9,400 nucleotides of DNA from an uncultured Lachnospiraceae bacterium (GTDB taxonomy: Bacteria > Bacillota_A > Clostridia > Lachnospirales > Lachnospiraceae). A model generated the notes under the pieces. It was not told the origin of the DNA and made no database searches. It saw nothing but the letters and a program-made list of their open reading frames with translations. Of the stretch, positions 7,179 to 9,400 are shown in pieces; positions within the stretch are counted from its first letter, which is position 1; each line of letters opens with the position of its first letter. The position numbers and the translations under genes are program-made. The DNA lies in contig CAMWWF010000093.1 of assembly GCA_947177885.1 (NCBI GenBank), positions 1 through 9,400 on the forward strand. Direction: 5' to 3'.

Positions 7179-7239
7179 TTTCACACCTTCCTGCCCTCCC
7201 GGAGCGTGTCAGAAAAATGCTCCGGAAATCTTCCGCCTT

Positions 7240-7617
7240 TTACACATCCTCCCACATTTCCTCCGCCATCGCCCATGCCTCCTGGCGGGACAGCCCAAGC
7301 TGCTTCATAGCTTTCACCCACACACCGGTGTCTCCCAGAAGCAGTTCCCGACGGATCTTCTCCACAGCTGCTTCATCCACAGATGTATAGCTTTTTGCTC
7401 CGGAACGGGAAAGGATGATTCCTTCTTCTTCCAATATATGACAGGCTTTCTGGATGGTATTGGGATTCACGCCCAAAAGTGCGGACAGGGCCCGTCTGGA
7501 AGGCATCTCCTCCCTGTTTCCTATAACACCGGAGGCAATGCCCTGCTTGATATAGCGGATGATCTGCAGATACACCGGTCCGCTGGCATCCGGAATAAAA
7601 TCCTCAAATGATATCAT
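7240..7617 (-). CDS. GntR-family transcriptional regulator, YtrA subfamily
   Basis: This is a 125-residue DNA-binding protein. A winged helix-turn-helix fills about residues 10-80: PVYLQIIRYIKQGIASG (helix 1), then MPSRRALSALLGVNPNTIQKA (38-58, the recognition region), then ILEEEGII. The short C-terminal part (about 82-125) is too small for a FadR or HutC effector domain, which is typical of YtrA-type repressors encoded beside ABC transporters. The ATG follows GGAGAG (7624-7629) with 6-nt spacing. It is the first gene of the operon, and two matching palindromes overlap and follow its promoter, so autorepression is likely. The ligand that relieves repression is unknown; in B. subtilis the homologous operon responds to cell-wall antibiotics (family knowledge). 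Confidence 0.93.
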   Translation of the reverse strand: MISFEDFIPDASGPVYLQIIRYIKQGIASGVIGNREEMPSRRALSALLGVNPNTIQKACHILEEEGIILSRSGAKSYTSVDEAAVEKIRRELLLGDTGVWVKAMKQLGLSRQEAWAMAEEMWEDV

Positions 7618-7629
7618 ATGTCACTCTCC

Positions 7630-7655
7630 AACCGTATTAATCGAATAACACAGTT
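7630..7655. promoter_or_regulatory. Operator 2: second palindrome just downstream of the predicted start site
   Basis: AACCGTATTA, 6 bp, TAACACAGTT: the left half is identical to operator 1 and the right half differs at one base. It begins exactly 31 bp from operator 1, about three helix turns, so two dimers could bind on the same face. It abuts the ribosome binding site. Confidence 0.75.
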
Positions 7656-7660
7656 TTCAT

Positions 7661-7686
7661 AACCGTATTATATAACTAATACAGTT
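7661..7686. promoter_or_regulatory. Operator 1: palindrome overlapping the -10 and spacer
   Basis: AACCGTATTA, 6 bp, TAATACAGTT: nine of ten positions are symmetrical. It covers the -10 box and most of the spacer, so a bound GntR dimer would block RNA polymerase. The layout (half-sites around a short A/T-rich centre) fits a YtrA-type site. Confidence 0.8.
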
Positions 7687-7695
7687 TCCCGTCAA
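7667..7695 (-). promoter_or_regulatory. Near-consensus sigma-A promoter of the GntR-ABC operon
   Basis: On the minus strand, -35 TTGACG (7690-7695) and -10 TATAAT (7667-7672) are separated by exactly 17 bp. Transcription would start near 7660, leaving a leader of about 43 nt before the regulator ATG. Confidence 0.85.
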
Positions 7696-7794
7696 GCAGA
7701 TTTCCCGATCATCATACATGAGATATAACGTATGGTAAAAAGCTCGCATTTATGGTAAGATCATGGACAGAAATCAGGATCAGGAGGCGGACAG

Positions 7795-8829
7795 ATGTTA
7801 CTTCGCAGATATACTCCGTCAGATTGTGCGGAACTGGCAGAGCTTTTTTACAATACAGTCCATTCAGTGAATGCAAAAGACTACACGGAAGAACAATTAG
7901 ATGTGTGGGCCACCGGCAGGGTGGACCTGGATCAGTGGAACCGGTCCTTTCAGGAGCATTATACTGTCGTTGCACTGGAAGATAATGTGATAGCGGGCTT
8001 CGGCGATATGGATCAGACAGGATATCTTGACCGGCTGTACGTCCATAAGGATCATCAGGGAAGAGGGATTGCCACCGCGATCTGCGACGAACTGGAAAAA
8101 ACGGTTCACGGAAGCATCCTCACCCATGCTTCCATCACCGCAAAGCCTTTCTTTGCCCAAAGGGGATATCAGGTTTTGCAGGAGCAGCAGGTAGAGCGGG
8201 GAGGAATCCTCCTGACGAACTATGTTATGGAGAAATGCTTGATCAATACTCCCGCACTGGAAACCAGACGGCTGATCCTGAGAAGGTTTACAGAGCGGGA
8301 TCTGGCAGCCCTGTATGCTGTTTACAGCGATATTGACGCAAACAGATTCCTGCCATGGTTTCCATTGAAGTCAATGGATGAGGCACAGACTTTCTGGAAG
8401 GAACACTACGAGGCGGCTTATGCCCGGCCCTGTGTCTGTAAATACGCCATTTGTCTGAAAAGCGATAATATTCCCGTGGGATACATAAATATCAGCATGG
8501 ACGACAGCCACGATCTGGGTTACGGATTACGGAAGGAATTCCGGCACAGGGGCATCATGACCGAGGCGGGGCGGGCCGTTCTGAACCGGGTTAAGGCGGA
8601 CGGGCTTCCCTACATCACTGCCACCCATGACATCAATAATCCCCGGAGCGGCAGTGTCATGAAGCAGCTGGGAATGCAGTACCAATATTCCTATGAGGAG
8701 CAATGGCAGCCCAAGGATATATTGGTCACTTTCCGCATGTACCAGTTAAACTTCCGTATGGAAAAGGACTGGGTCTGCAAAAAATATTGGAACAGTTCCG
8801 CTGTTCATTTCATAGAGACCGGAATCTAA
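7795..8829 (+). CDS. Tandem GNAT acetyltransferase fusion (344 residues)
   Basis: Two acetyl-CoA-dependent N-acetyltransferase domains lie in one chain. The first (about 1-147) has LDRLYVHKDHQGRGIATAI (79-97), which includes the acetyl-CoA pyrophosphate loop QGRGIA, and ends with FFAQRGYQVL. The second (about 152-344) is RimJ/RimL-like: LETRRLILRRFTERDL (155-170), FLPWFP (185-190), GYGLRKEFRHRGIMTEA (242-258, the second binding loop) and NNPRSGSVMKQLGM (281-294). Each domain has about the length of a free-standing GNAT enzyme, and Met145 at the junction is where the second could once have started. AGGAGG (7782-7787) stands 7 nt before the ATG. The gene is divergent from the GntR operon across 177 bp. 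Acceptors are unknown: an antibiotic, a small amine or a protein N-terminus are all possible. No clear promoter is seen, only a weak TATAAC at 7724-7729. Confidence 0.9.
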   Translation: MLLRRYTPSDCAELAELFYNTVHSVNAKDYTEEQLDVWATGRVDLDQWNRSFQEHYTVVALEDNVIAGFGDMDQTGYLDRLYVHKDHQGRGIATAICDELEKTVHGSILTHASITAKPFFAQRGYQVLQEQQVERGGILLTNYVMEKCLINTPALETRRLILRRFTERDLAALYAVYSDIDANRFLPWFPLKSMDEAQTFWKEHYEAAYARPCVCKYAICLKSDNIPVGYINISMDDSHDLGYGLRKEFRHRGIMTEAGRAVLNRVKADGLPYITATHDINNPRSGSVMKQLGMQYQYSYEEQWQPKDILVTFRMYQLNFRMEKDWVCKKYWNSSAVHFIETGI

Positions 8830-9099
8830 TTCCGTATATAGAGTATTATCCCGTTTATCAGTGTGTTGATACTGAAGCAATCAGTGCCTGGTGTTCACGC
8901 CGCATATAAAAAATACTTTTTCCGGAGTGTGCGTCACACTTTGTGGGATGCACACCAATTTAGGGTGTGAAAACTTGCATTAAATCAAATTTTCCTTTAT
9001 TTATAAGTATTTTAACACTATACACACTTCTTCCATTTCGCATCAAAATACATGATTCTTTCCTCAACTCCCATGCCTCTTCTTATATGATTTTCATGA
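8830..9099. other. Gene-free stretch after the GNAT fusion gene
   Basis: Apart from a short hairpin at the stop codon (CGGAAT-CTA-ATTCCG, 8820-8834) and the dispersed repeat, I see no gene, RNA or terminator. The base content becomes clearly AT-rich from about 8970, marking a change from the gene-dense DNA to the left. Confidence 0.6.
8930..8953 (+). repeat. Dispersed 24-bp repeat, copy 2, within a palindrome
   Basis: Identical to 5703-5726. Here the flanks extend the symmetry: GTGTGC at the left edge pairs with GCACAC at the right, around the inner CACA-CTT-TGTG hairpin. CCAATTTA (8955-8962) follows and also occurs near copy 1. It lies about 100 bp past the GNAT fusion gene; with no T tract it is not a standard terminator. 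Confidence 0.8.
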
Positions 9100-9240
9100 T
9101 CATTTTGAAGATACCTTCTGCTGATTATTTAGTGCTCTGACTAATTTGCGATTTTCTTTTTTCAGATTTTCATTTTCATCCAGAAGTCTTTTTATTTTCT
9201 TTTGATATAATTCGAATTCAAAAAACACTGTTTTACAAGC
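9100..9240 (-). pseudogene. Coiled-coil coding remnant
   Basis: The frame is open for 46 codons with no start codon before its TGA (9100-9102). It reads ELYQKKIKRLLDENENLKK and then ENRKLVRALNNQQKVSSK, with Leu/Ile/Asn heptad spacing typical of a parallel coiled coil. The parent protein is not identified. Its 5' end overlaps, in another frame, the helicase remnant, so the two may be pieces of one decayed gene or a junction of two. Confidence 0.4.
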
Positions 9241-9400
9241 TTATATTGCAGATTTGTTGTATCCTGAAACTCGTCCAAAAACACATGTCCATAGGTAAGC
9301 TGCAATCCCTTATTCTTCTAAAAATTGAGCATTTAATTCATAAATTTTCCCTTAAATATTTGTTTTTGTAATATCACTCCAATTAATATTATTCATAATC
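9195..9400 (-). pseudogene. Decayed UvrD/Rep-type superfamily 1 helicase fragment
   Basis: The frame 9317-9195 reads LTYGHVFLDEFQDTTNLQY and then KLVKQCFLNSN. DEFQDT is the Walker B (motif II) signature of UvrD/PcrA/Rep helicases, with the expected hydrophobic lead-in and Gln-Tyr after it. Just upstream, in a different frame, 9399-9313 reads INWSDITKTNI, stop (9352-9354), GKIYELNAQFLEE, stop (9310-9312). This looks like the preceding part of the same protein. At least one stop and one frameshift therefore break the gene. No Walker A or later motifs are seen before 9195, where the frame ends after NYIKRK. It is a remnant running off the window, possibly of a mobile element. Confidence 0.6.

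Noticed and set aside
7200..7222. GGAGC...GCTCC inverted repeat between regulator and permease genes as a terminator or attenuator
   Set aside because: Only a five-base stem with a long loop and no T tract; too weak to call.
6657..7310. 217-residue plus-strand ORF opposite the large permease
   Set aside because: Shadow of the permease and regulator genes with implausible His/Pro/Ser composition.
8703..8909. 68-residue ORF overlapping the end of the GNAT fusion gene
   Set aside because: Mostly inside the GNAT gene in another frame, with no ribosome binding site or recognisable domain.

Overview
The window looks like chromosomal DNA of a low-to-mid GC Gram-positive anaerobe of the Clostridia, most likely Lachnospiraceae. 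The reasons are strong AGGAGG-type ribosome binding sites, a YtrA-type GntR regulator with short half-size ABC permeases, large secreted proteins of the kind common in that family, and an Rpn/PD-(D/E)XK-like protein that I associate with those genomes. The assignment is from memory of protein families and was not checked against a database.

Left end (1-931): a broken PD-(D/E)XK-like gene on the minus strand with an in-frame nonsense codon. A small cysteine- and arginine-rich one-helix membrane protein on the plus strand follows, ending in a perfect 13-bp hairpin. After it comes a gene-free stretch with an imperfect inverted-repeat element (799-924).

Centre (932-7695): one minus-strand transcription unit. 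It starts at a near-consensus promoter (TTGACG, 17 bp, TATAAT) carrying two matching palindromic operators 31 bp apart. It then encodes a YtrA-type GntR repressor, a six-helix permease, a three-helix half permease, an ABC ATPase, and two large exported or membrane-anchored proteins of 582 and 615 residues. A 459-bp gene-free block of repeats and hairpins separates the small permease from the ATPase and may be an inserted element. The likely logic is that the GntR protein represses its own operon until a ligand or envelope stress appears, the ABC-2 type exporter then acts at the membrane, and the two extracytoplasmic proteins sense, bind or process something outside. No substrate can be read from the sequence. 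The 615-residue protein has a 42-bp in-frame minisatellite (14-residue units) after its signal peptide, and a Ser where a lipobox Cys would be expected.

Right end (7795-9400): a divergent plus-strand gene encodes two fused GNAT acetyltransferase domains. Beyond it lies AT-rich DNA with no intact gene. It holds a second copy of a 24-bp dispersed repeat that also occurs in the operon gap, a coiled-coil coding remnant, and a decayed UvrD-type helicase fragment showing a DEFQDT motif.

No rRNA, tRNA, CRISPR array, complete insertion sequence or riboswitch was seen. The best candidate for something undescribed is the operon with its two exported partners, followed by the dispersed structured repeats.
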